Of a stretch of 32,993 bases of DNA, positions 6,700 to 13,527 are shown piece by piece. The notes beneath the pieces were generated by a model. It was not told the origin of the DNA. It ran no database searches and worked only from the letters and a program-made list of their open reading frames with translations. The first letter of the stretch is position 1. The number at the start of each line of letters is the position of its first letter. The translations under genes were made by a program, and so were the position numbers. Origin of the DNA: JBQTJJ01 sp052387235 (GTDB lineage Bacteria > Actinomycetota > Acidimicrobiia > Acidimicrobiales > GCA-2861595); the NCBI GenBank assembly GCA_052387235.1, contig JBQTJJ010000123.1, positions 1-32,993 of the forward strand. Reading direction: 5' to 3'.

Positions 6700-7641
6700 C
6701 TAGGCCCGGGCGAGGGCCTGGCGCCGGCCCGGGGGCGACGCGGCCGCCCCTCCGGGGGCCACGCGGGGACCGAGCCCGAGCTGGAAGCGCACCGCCGCCG
6801 ACCACACCGCCACCGCCCCGGCGATGTGGAAACCGACCAGCAGCGCCGGCACCCCGGTGAAGTACTGGACGTAGCCGATGGCGCCCTGGACCAGGAGCAC
6901 GGCCAGCAGGATCGAGCCCCGCCGGCGGGCGTCGGCCGGCGCCCCCGAGCGGCGCAGCAGGACCAGGACGGTCACCACCAGGCCAAGCAGCAACACCACC
7001 GAGAAGCCGTGGACCTGGGCGGCCCGGTGCAGCGGCACGTCGAGGCGGGGGGTCTCCTCGTCGCCGCCGTGGGGGCCGGCGGCCGTGACCACGGTGCCGA
7101 GGAAGACGACGAGGGCGGTGGTGGCCGTCACCAGGCGCCCCAGGGCCCGCAGCTCGGGCGCCACCGGGGCCCGGGGCGCGGCGTCGCCGGCATCCGGCTG
7201 CCCGGCCCGCCAGTGCAGGACCAGGGCGTCGGCCAGGATGGCGATCGAGAGCAGGAAATGGCCCATGACCAGGGGCGGAGCCAGGTCGAAGAGCACGGTG
7301 AGGCCGCCCAGGACGATCTGGCCGAGCACCCCGCCCACCAGGCCCAGGGACAGCCAGACCAGGTCCTTGCGGTAGGGCCGGCGCCGGAACGACGCCAGCA
7401 CGGCCACGATCACCGCCACCGACACCACGCCGGTGACGGTGCGGTTGACGAACTCCACCATGGCGTGCTTCTCGAGGGGTGCCACCAGGCGGCCGTCGTC
7501 GCAGTTCGGCCAGTCAGGGCAGCCCAGCCCCGAGCCCGTCAGGCGCACCGCCCCGCCCGTGACGATGATGAAGGCGAGGGCGAGGAGGGCCACCAGGGTG
7601 ATGCGCCTGTAGGCGAGGGGCGAGAGCGTCCGGGAGGCCAT
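6700..7641 (-). CDS. ctaA: heme A synthase CtaA (COX15 family)
   Basis: A 313-aa polytopic membrane protein, about eight helices, that oxidises heme O to heme A for the aa3 oxidase. The N-terminal half has I-V-T-G-G-A-V-R-L-T-G-S-G-L-G-C-P-D-W-P-N-C, including the Cys-x5-Cys pair of the outer loop, then H-A-M-V-E-F-V-N-R (heme-ligand His), and L-x-M-G-H-F-L-L-S near 175-183. The C-terminal half has V-P-L-H-R-A-A-Q-V-H-G-F and F-H-I-A-G-A, further paired His ligands. ATG at 7641 is favoured because TACCAT lies 8 bases upstream; a longer frame to 7740 would run through the divergent ctaB promoter. It is divergent from ctaB, which makes heme O, so the two steps of heme A synthesis share an 86-base control region. 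Confidence 0.92.
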   Translation of the reverse strand: MASRTLSPLAYRRITLVALLALAFIIVTGGAVRLTGSGLGCPDWPNCDDGRLVAPLEKHAMVEFVNRTVTGVVSVAVIVAVLASFRRRPYRKDLVWLSLGLVGGVLGQIVLGGLTVLFDLAPPLVMGHFLLSIAILADALVLHWRAGQPDAGDAAPRAPVAPELRALGRLVTATTALVVFLGTVVTAAGPHGGDEETPRLDVPLHRAAQVHGFSVVLLLGLVVTVLVLLRRSGAPADARRRGSILLAVLLVQGAIGYVQYFTGVPALLVGFHIAGAVAVWSAAVRFQLGLGPRVAPGGAAASPPGRRQALARA

Positions 7642-7649
7642 CGCACCCG

Positions 7650-7655
7650 ATGGTA
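7650..7655 (-). promoter_or_regulatory. -10 box (leaderless) of ctaA
   Basis: Minus-strand TACCAT is followed by 8 bases and then ATG at 7641. A TTGGCC further upstream is a possible -35 with a long 19-base spacer. Confidence 0.45.
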
Positions 7656-7689
7656 GGGACGGGCTCCGGGCCTCGGCCAAACGCTCGCT

Positions 7690-7718
7690 TTGTCGTCGGA
7701 CGAAGGCAGCCGTAATGT
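7690..7718 (+). promoter_or_regulatory. promoter of the ctaB-oxidase operon
   Basis: TTGTCG (7690-7695), a 17-base spacer, then TAATGT (7713-7718), and ATG 9 bases later at 7728. This is the best complete -35/-10 pair in the window. Transcription should begin within 0-3 bases of the ATG, so the operon mRNA is probably leaderless. It lies in the ctaA-ctaB divergent gap. Confidence 0.6.
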
Positions 7719-7727
7719 GCCACCTCG

Positions 7728-8624
7728 ATGGCCGTGACAACCGCTTCTGTTCGACCGCGCTCGCGGCTGTCGGCCTATGTGGCGCTTACCAAGCCCCGCA
7801 TCATCGAGCTGCTGCTCGTGACCACCGTCCCCACCATGGTCGTGGCGGCCAGGGGCCTCCCCCCCGGGTGGCTGGTGCTGACCACCCTCGTCGGCGGCAC
7901 CCTGGCCGCGGGCGGGGCCAACGCCATCAACATGTACGTCGACCGGGACATCGACCAGATCATGAAGCGCACCCGGCACCGGCCCCTGGTCACGGGCGAG
8001 ATCGAGCCGGCCCAGGCCCTGGTGTTCGCGCTCGCCCTCGAGGTCGCGGCCTTCGCCCTGCTGTGGACCCTGGTCAACCCGCTCAGCGCGGTGCTGGCGG
8101 TGGGGGCCACCCTCTTCTACGTCTTCGTCTACACGCTCTGGCTGAAGCGCACCTCGGCCCACAACATCGTCATCGGCGGCGCCGCCGGCGCCGTGCCCGT
8201 GCTGGTGGGCTGGTCGGCGGTCACCGGGGGGCTGGGCCTGGCCCCCCTGGTCCTGTTCGCCCTCATCGTCGTGTGGACGCCGCCCCACTTCTGGGCCCTC
8301 GCCATCCGCTACCGCGAGGACTACGCCGCGGCCGAGGTCCCCATGCTGCCGGCCGTCGCCTCCATGGACGACACCGCCCGCCAGATCGAGATCTACACCG
8401 TCGCCCTGGTGGCCGTCTCCCTCGTCTTCGCCCCTGTGGCCGGCATGGGCCCCCTGTACCTGGCCTCTGCCGTCGTCCTGGGCGGCCTCTTCCTGCTCAA
8501 GGCGTCCCAGCTGCGCCGGGACCCCACCCCCAGGCGGGCCATGCGCCTGTTCGGGTTCTCCATCTCCTACGTCACCGTGCTGTTCTCCGTCATGGCCCTG
8601 GACCAGCTCCTCCGATCCCTTTGA
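7728..8624 (+). CDS. ctaB: protoheme IX farnesyltransferase (heme O synthase) CtaB
   Basis: A 298-aa UbiA-type prenyltransferase with about nine membrane helices. It adds a farnesyl chain to heme B to make heme O. Seen: T-K-P-R at 21-24, the first Asp-rich motif N-M-Y-V-D-R-D-I-D with K-R-T-R-H-R-P-L following, Y-T-L-W-L-K-R-T-S-A-H-N-I-V-I-G-G, W-T-P-P-H-F-W-A-L-A and the second Asp-rich region around R-E-D-Y. All are diagnostic. ATG at 7728 fits the promoter just upstream. It is the first gene of the operon; the next gene begins 7 bases after its stop, and its product supplies heme O to divergent ctaA. Confidence 0.95.
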   Translation: MAVTTASVRPRSRLSAYVALTKPRIIELLLVTTVPTMVVAARGLPPGWLVLTTLVGGTLAAGGANAINMYVDRDIDQIMKRTRHRPLVTGEIEPAQALVFALALEVAAFALLWTLVNPLSAVLAVGATLFYVFVYTLWLKRTSAHNIVIGGAAGAVPVLVGWSAVTGGLGLAPLVLFALIVVWTPPHFWALAIRYREDYAAAEVPMLPAVASMDDTARQIEIYTVALVAVSLVFAPVAGMGPLYLASAVVLGGLFLLKASQLRRDPTPRRAMRLFGFSISYVTVLFSVMALDQLLRSL

Positions 8625-8631
8625 GGCCCAC

Positions 8632-10272
8632 GTGACCGTTCTCGACACCCGCCCGGGCGACGTCGCGCCCGACCCCGTGGTGGCCGCCCCGTCCGCCGGC
8701 TCCGAGACCATCACCGCCACTGCCGACCACAAGCGGCTGGGCCTGCTCTTCCTGGGTGGCGCCCTGCTCTTCCTGGTGGCGGGCGGCGCCACCGGCCTGA
8801 TCCTCCGGGCCGAGCTGGCGGCCGAGGGCGTCGACCTCGTGGGCGGGAACTACAACCGCCTCTTCTCGCTGCACGCCGGCGTCTCGTCGCTGCTGTTCCT
8901 CGCGCCGGCGTGGATCGGCCTGGCCACCTACCTGGTGCCGCTGCAGATCGGCTCCGGCCGCCTGGCCCTGCCCCGGCTGCACGCCTTCGCCACCTGGCTG
9001 TTCCTCCTGGGCGGGGGGCTGCTGATCACCGCCTACCTGCTCGGACCGCCGGTGGGTCTCGGCATCGCCGACGCCGTCCCCGCGCCGGCGCCGTCCGGCG
9101 GGGCGGGCAACCCCGACGCACTGGCCATCGTCGCCATGGCCCTGGTGGGGGTGGCCATGGTGCTGGCCTCCATCGACCTGGTCGTCACCGTCCTCAAGCT
9201 CCGCACGCCCGGCCTCACCCTGCGCCGGCTGCCCATGTTCTCGTGGGCCACCCTGGCCACCGGCCTGGTCACCCTCCTCACCACGCCCGTGTTCGTGGGC
9301 GGGCTGGTGCTCTTCTACATCGACCGGCGGTTCGGCGCCGGCTTCTTCCACGAGGAGCACGTGGCCGGCCAGGCCATCTGGCAGCACTCGGTGTGGCTGT
9401 TCGGCCGGCCCGAGATCCACCTCCTGGCCCTGCCCGGCCTCGGCGCCGCCTGCGACATCGTGGCCACCCACGCCCGGCGCCCGCTGCTGAACCTGCACGC
9501 CGCCCGCACCGCCCTGTCGCTGTTCGCCCTTCTCAGCCTGGGGGCGTGGGCGGCGGGCACCGAGGTCGCCGACGCCATCGTCCTGCCGACGTACACCCCG
9601 CTCACGACCCTGATAGCGCTGCCGGTGGCGCTCCTGGCCCTGGTGTGGCTGGGCACCGTGGCCAAGGGCAGGGTCCGGCCCCATCCCAGCCTCCTGTTCG
9701 TCCTCGGCGCCGTGGGCCTGGCCGGCGCCGGCGCCCTGCACGCCGCGGCCGCCGGCGCCTCCGGGGTGGAGGGCACGGCGTGGACCACCGGGCACCTGCA
9801 CACCGTCGCCTTCGGTGCGCCCACCCTCCTGCTGGCCGGCGCCATCTACCACTGGGCGCCCAAGTTGTTCGGGCGGGAGCTGTCGGCCAACCTGGGCCGG
9901 CTGGTCTTCCTCGCCCTCTTCGGCGGCTTCTTCCTCCTCGGCCTGGGGAGCTACCTGCTCGGCTACGACGGTGCCCCGGCCCACATCAAGGACTTCGAGT
10001 TCAGCTCCAGCGCCTCCACCTACGCCCTGCTGGCAGCCGTGGGCGGGGTGGGCGCCGCGCTCGGCGCCCTGATCCTGGTGGCCGAGATCCTCCGGGCCCT
10101 GGCCGGGCGTTCCGGGGCCGCCGGTCCCGACGACCCCTACGAGGGCTTCACCCTCGAGTGGGCCACGGCCTCGCCCCCGCCCCCCGAGGGCTTCGATGCC
10201 GTACCCGAGGTCCGCTCCGCCCATCCGCTGCTCGACCTGCGGGCCACGTCCGCGGAGGTGAACGGTGGCTAG
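8632..10272 (+). CDS. COX1-like protein lacking CuB and proton-channel residues
   Basis: A 546-aa, roughly 12-helix paralogue of cytochrome oxidase subunit I. Shared with the true CtaD 3.3 kb downstream: D-H-K-R in helix I, Y-L-V-P-L-Q-I-G, W-Q-H-x-x-W-L-F-G, W-L-G-T-V, and a tail with T-L-E-W-A-T-x-S-P-P-P. Heme ligands are kept: His81 (S-L-H-A) and His388/His390 (G-H-L-H), so a six-coordinate and a second five-coordinate heme are possible. Catalytic residues are not: the CuB His of G-H-P-E-V-Y is Arg259 (G-R-P-E-I-H, with His263 where the cross-linked Tyr should be), the H-H pair is Ala308-Gly309, the K-channel Lys is Leu335, and the D-channel Asp is Arg110. Glu261 remains. It therefore should not reduce oxygen at a heme-copper centre. 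The frame is intact and codon use matches neighbours, so it is not a pseudogene. GTG at 8632 is 7 bases after ctaB; its end overlaps the COX3-like gene. Role unknown. Confidence 0.85.
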   Translation: MTVLDTRPGDVAPDPVVAAPSAGSETITATADHKRLGLLFLGGALLFLVAGGATGLILRAELAAEGVDLVGGNYNRLFSLHAGVSSLLFLAPAWIGLATYLVPLQIGSGRLALPRLHAFATWLFLLGGGLLITAYLLGPPVGLGIADAVPAPAPSGGAGNPDALAIVAMALVGVAMVLASIDLVVTVLKLRTPGLTLRRLPMFSWATLATGLVTLLTTPVFVGGLVLFYIDRRFGAGFFHEEHVAGQAIWQHSVWLFGRPEIHLLALPGLGAACDIVATHARRPLLNLHAARTALSLFALLSLGAWAAGTEVADAIVLPTYTPLTTLIALPVALLALVWLGTVAKGRVRPHPSLLFVLGAVGLAGAGALHAAAAGASGVEGTAWTTGHLHTVAFGAPTLLLAGAIYHWAPKLFGRELSANLGRLVFLALFGGFFLLGLGSYLLGYDGAPAHIKDFEFSSSASTYALLAAVGGVGAALGALILVAEILRALAGRSGAAGPDDPYEGFTLEWATASPPPPEGFDAVPEVRSAHPLLDLRATSAEVNGG

Positions 10273-10849
10273 CCCCACACTCGCCCTGCCCGCCGCCGGC
10301 GGCACCCAGCCCCGCCGGGTGCTCACCCTCGCCACCCTGTTCGTGGTGTCGAGCGGCACCATGCTCTTCGGAGCGCTCATCGCCGCCTACCTGCACATGC
10401 GCCGGCTGAACGACCCGTTCCCGCCGGGCGACGCCAAGATCGACCAGTACTGGGGCAACCTCATGGCCCTCACCATGGTCCTGTCGTCGGTCACGGTGGA
10501 GTGGGGCGTCGCCGCCCTGCGCCGGGGCGAGCGCCAGCAGGCCCTGGCCGGCTTCGGCGTCACCGTCGCCCTCGGGATCTCGTTCCTCAACCTCATGTCG
10601 TACGCGGCCGGCCGGGTCGAGTTCGACGCCGTCAGCCACCCGTACGGCCTGGTGGTGACGGCGATGTGCATGCTGCTCGGCATCGCCGTAGGCATCGGCG
10701 TGGCCGCCGCCTCTCTCACGCTGTTCCGCGTCGCCGGCCGCCAGCTGCTCGACCCGGAGGCGGACCATCCCCGGGCCGTCGCCATCTACTGGCAGTTCAC
10801 CGTCCTCGTCTCCCTGGCCGTGTGGTACACGGTCATCGTGCTGAAGTAG
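10265..10849 (+). CDS. COX3-like protein lacking conserved family residues
   Basis: A 194-aa membrane protein with about five helices, alignable by eye to the true CtaE (15747-16385): S-x-x-x-L-F-G-A-L-I-x-x-Y in the first helix, L-M-x-x-x-M-V-L-x-x, and a final Y-W-x-F helix. Residues normally conserved in subunit III are replaced: the helix Glu (Glu45 in the true CtaE, in G-S-E-C-L-L-F-G) is Gly31, the F-H-G-V-H block is P-Y-G-L-V, and the final W-H-F-V-D is W-Q-F-T-V. It has therefore diverged in parallel with the COX1-like protein beside it. GTG at 10265 overlaps the preceding stop by 8 bases, pointing to translational coupling and a likely physical complex of the two products (inference). 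The next gene begins 10 bases later. Confidence 0.78.
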   Translation: MASPTLALPAAGGTQPRRVLTLATLFVVSSGTMLFGALIAAYLHMRRLNDPFPPGDAKIDQYWGNLMALTMVLSSVTVEWGVAALRRGERQQALAGFGVTVALGISFLNLMSYAAGRVEFDAVSHPYGLVVTAMCMLLGIAVGIGVAAASLTLFRVAGRQLLDPEADHPRAVAIYWQFTVLVSLAVWYTVIVLK

Positions 10850-10859
10850 GCGCCCCGCG

Positions 10860-11867
10860 ATGCTGAGCCCCGTCTCCAAGCTGCTCCTGGCCCTGTCGGG
10901 CATGGGGCTGGCCACCGGCCTCCTCTACGCCGCCGCCGTCGACGAGCGGGCCGGCACCATGCTGCTCCTGTTCCTGGCCGGCGCCGCGTTCCTGGTCGCC
11001 GTCGCCACGGCCGGCGCCGCCGTCCCCGACGAGGCGCCGGTGGTCCCGCCCGACGCGCCGGCGCCGGAGCGGCGGGCCACCACCACGGGCGCCCCGGCCC
11101 GGGGCAGCGGCTGGCCCGCCCTCGCCGCCCTGGCCGTGGCCGGCCTGGGAGCGTCCGCCGCCGCCGGCGGCCCGGTGGTGCTGGTGGGCGTGATCGCGGT
11201 GGTGCTGGCCGCCGGCGGCTGGTTCGCCAAGGTCTGGAGCGAGGACCCCGCGTGGACGCCGCGCCTTCGGGAGCGGGTCAGCTTCCGGCTCCTGGTGCCG
11301 GTGGGCCTGCCGGTGGCCACCTTCCTGCTGGCCGCCACCATCGCCATCAGCATGTCCCGGATCCTGCTCGCCATCTCCAAGAACGCAGCCGTGGCGGTGG
11401 CCCTGGTGGCCGCCCTCGCCATCCTCTCGGCCTGCGCCTGGGTGGCCGCACGACCCCGCATCACGTCCTCGGCCATCATGGCCCTGGTGGCCGTGGCCGT
11501 CGTGGCCACGGCCGGCGCAGGCGTCACCGGCGTGGCCGCCGGCGAGCGCGAGTTCCACCCCCACGAGGACCACGGCGAGGTGGTCCACATCGTCGCCGAG
11601 GAGGTCAAGTTCGACACGGACGAGATCACCGTGCCCGCCGGCGAGGAGCTGGAGATCGAGTTCGTCAACGAGGACGCCGAGGTGTACCACAACGTCGCCA
11701 TCTACAAGGGCGACGGCCCCGAGGCCGAGCCGGTGTTCAACGGCGAGGGCTTCGCCGGCCACGACGAGCGCACCTACCACCTGGAGACCCCCGAACCCGG
11801 GGCCTACGTGTTCATCTGCGACTTCCATCCGAACATGAAGGGCGCGTTCGTCGTCGAGGCGTCCTGA
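10860..11867 (+). CDS. multi-helix membrane protein with C-terminal blue-copper (cupredoxin) domain
   Basis: A 335-aa protein in two parts. Residues 1-225 carry about seven predicted membrane helices (near 6-26, 32-52, 86-102, 106-124, 143-165, 175-196, 203-224) and match no family I recognise. Residues about 230-335 are an extracytoplasmic cupredoxin domain: V-Y-H-N-V with His277, then F-I-C-D-F-H-P-N-M-K-G with Cys320, His323 and Met326, the full type 1 copper ligand set. A His-rich stretch (His233, 235, 238, 243) lies at the membrane exit. Such a domain carries single electrons, like plastocyanin. Position between the COX-like pair and the oxidase suggests an electron carrier between complexes or a copper donor to CuA; the sequence cannot decide. 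Its stop overlaps the next ATG by one base (TGATG). Confidence 0.78.
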   Translation: MLSPVSKLLLALSGMGLATGLLYAAAVDERAGTMLLLFLAGAAFLVAVATAGAAVPDEAPVVPPDAPAPERRATTTGAPARGSGWPALAALAVAGLGASAAAGGPVVLVGVIAVVLAAGGWFAKVWSEDPAWTPRLRERVSFRLLVPVGLPVATFLLAATIAISMSRILLAISKNAAVAVALVAALAILSACAWVAARPRITSSAIMALVAVAVVATAGAGVTGVAAGEREFHPHEDHGEVVHIVAEEVKFDTDEITVPAGEELEIEFVNEDAEVYHNVAIYKGDGPEAEPVFNGEGFAGHDERTYHLETPEPGAYVFICDFHPNMKGAFVVEAS

Positions 11868-12472
11868 TGGCCACTTCCACCGCAGTTCCGATGCCGTCCG
11901 CCACCCCGCGGGCCGCCGCCCACCGGGGCCGGCTGGCCAAGCCTGCCGCCGTGGCCGCCCTGGCCCTGGCCGGCGTGGGCGTGGTGGCCGTCCTCCCCGG
12001 CGACCGGCAGTCCGCCACCACCCTGTCCACGGCGCCGGCCTTCTCGCTGCCGGACGTGCGGGGCGGGGCCGCCCCCGTGACCCTCGGCACCGGAGGGAGG
12101 CCCGTGGTGGTGAACTTCTTCGCCTCCTGGTGCGAGCCGTGCCGGGAGGAGCTGCCGCTGCTGGAGGCGACCTCGCGCCGCCTGGCCGGGTCGGTCGACG
12201 TGGTGGGCGTCGACGTGGGCGACTCCCGCACCGCCGCCGTCGCCCTGCTCGACCACACGGGCACCACCTTCCCGGCGGGCTACGACCCCGACCGCGCCGT
12301 GGCCACCCGCTACCGGCTCCAGGGCATGCCCACCACCGTCTTCGTCGACGGCGCCGGCCGGGTCACCGACGTGGCCCGGGGCCGGCTCACCGCCGCCGAG
12401 CTGGACCGCTACCTCGACCGGCTCGGCGTCTCAGGCGGAGTTGGCACTGATCGAGCCGATGAGAAAGGGTGA
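11867..12472 (+). CDS. membrane-anchored TlpA/ResA-like thioredoxin
   Basis: A 201-aa protein with one N-terminal helix (about 25-43) and an extracytoplasmic thioredoxin fold. The active site is W-C-E-P-C, preceded by V-V-V-N-F-F-A-S, and the cis-Pro loop is G-M-P-T-T. Proteins of this type reduce disulfides outside the membrane, for instance in cytochrome c heme attachment or CuA-site assembly. Both targets exist in the next gene, ctaC, whose product has a CuA site and a C-x2-C-H heme motif. ATG at 11867 overlaps the cupredoxin stop; the stop lies 4 bases before the chosen ctaC start. A second member of the family is at the operon end. Confidence 0.87.
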   Translation: MATSTAVPMPSATPRAAAHRGRLAKPAAVAALALAGVGVVAVLPGDRQSATTLSTAPAFSLPDVRGGAAPVTLGTGGRPVVVNFFASWCEPCREELPLLEATSRRLAGSVDVVGVDVGDSRTAAVALLDHTGTTFPAGYDPDRAVATRYRLQGMPTTVFVDGAGRVTDVARGRLTAAELDRYLDRLGVSGGVGTDRADEKG

Positions 12473-12476
12473 CAGG

Positions 12477-13511
12477 GTGAGAGGGCGGAGCACTGAGCGC
12501 ACGGGTCGTTGGCGGCTGGCACTGCCGGTCACGGCCATCACGCTCCTGCTGGCCGCCTGCGGCGACAAGGAGCTGCCCCAGGACGCCCTGGACCCCCAGG
12601 GCCCCTACGCCGACAAGGTCTACGACCTGGCCAAGCCGGTGTTCATCATCGCCGGCTTCGTGTTCGTGCTGGTCCAGGCCCTGGTGATCTACAGCGCCGT
12701 GAAGTTCCGCCGCCGGTCCGACGACGAGCGGCCCGTCCAGGTCCACGGCAACGTCCGCATGGAGCTCACCTGGACGATCATCCCCGCCGCCGTCCTGGCG
12801 GTGGTGGGCGTGCTCACCGTCGGCACCATCGTCGACCTCGACGAGGTGCCCGAGGGCGCCGACGTCGTGCACGTCGACGTGGTGGGCCACCAGTGGTGGT
12901 GGGAGTACAGGTACCCGGACCACGGCGTCGTCACCGCCAACGAGCTGCACATCCCCGTGGGCGTGCCCATCGCCATCAACCTCGAGTCGGTGGACGTGAT
13001 CCACAGCTTCTGGGTGCCCAAGCTGGCCGGGAAGATCGACGCCATCCCCAATCGCAGCAACCACATGACCCTCCAGGCCGAGACGCCGGGCACGTACTTC
13101 GGCCAGTGCGCCGAGTTCTGCGGCCTCTCGCACGGCGACATGCGCCTGCGGGTGGTGGCCCACGAGCCGGCCGACTTCGAGAAGTGGGTGGCGTCGAACG
13201 TGGAGGAGGCCGAGCTGCCGACCGAGGCCGAGGACGAGGAAGCCGCCGCCGGCGCCGCCCTGTTCCGGGCCAAGGGCTGCGCCAGCTGCCACACGGTGAA
13301 GGGCTTCGCGGCCGGCGAGGTCGGGCCCGACCTCACCCACCTCCAGCAGCGGAAGACGTTCGCCGGCGCCATCTTCGACCTGAACGAGAAGAACATGCGG
13401 GCCTGGCTGCGGAACCCCCCGGAGGAGAAGCCCGGCTCGATCATGCCCGACCTCGACCTGACCGAGGAGGAGATCACCAGCCTGATCGCCTACCTCGACA
13501 CGCTGGACTGA
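12477..13511 (+). CDS. ctaC: cytochrome c oxidase subunit II with fused cytochrome c (caa3 type)
   Basis: Subunit II accepts electrons and passes them through CuA to subunit I. The 344-aa product starts with a lipoprotein signal (L-L-A-A-C, Cys28), then two membrane helices (about 53-73 and 97-117). The CuA domain has G-H-Q-W-W-W-E-Y, His176 (V-I-H-S-F), and C-A-E-F-C-G-L-S-H-G-D-M with Cys211, Glu213, Cys215, His219, Met222: all ligands present. A cytochrome c domain follows: C-A-S-C-H (268-272) and axial Met323 (S-I-M-P). GTG at 12477 is preferred because AAAGGG lies 7 bases upstream and the lipobox then sits at a normal distance. ATG at 12459 and TTG at 12441 also fit the frame but would overlap the thioredoxin gene and lack a well-spaced ribosome binding site. 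Confidence 0.93.
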   Translation: MRGRSTERTGRWRLALPVTAITLLLAACGDKELPQDALDPQGPYADKVYDLAKPVFIIAGFVFVLVQALVIYSAVKFRRRSDDERPVQVHGNVRMELTWTIIPAAVLAVVGVLTVGTIVDLDEVPEGADVVHVDVVGHQWWWEYRYPDHGVVTANELHIPVGVPIAINLESVDVIHSFWVPKLAGKIDAIPNRSNHMTLQAETPGTYFGQCAEFCGLSHGDMRLRVVAHEPADFEKWVASNVEEAELPTEAEDEEAAAGAALFRAKGCASCHTVKGFAAGEVGPDLTHLQQRKTFAGAIFDLNEKNMRAWLRNPPEEKPGSIMPDLDLTEEEITSLIAYLDTLD

Positions 13512-13527
13512 TGACCGGAGAACCAGG

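Noticed and set aside
8632..10849. The COX1-like/COX3-like pair as pseudogenes
   Set aside because: Frames are full length with strong codon bias, tight overlaps and kept heme histidines; decay would not spare these selectively.
12441..12476. Upstream TTG (12441) or ATG (12459) start for ctaC
   Set aside because: Both overlap the thioredoxin gene and lack a well-spaced ribosome binding site; GTG 12477 has AAAGGG 7 bases upstream and a normally placed lipobox.
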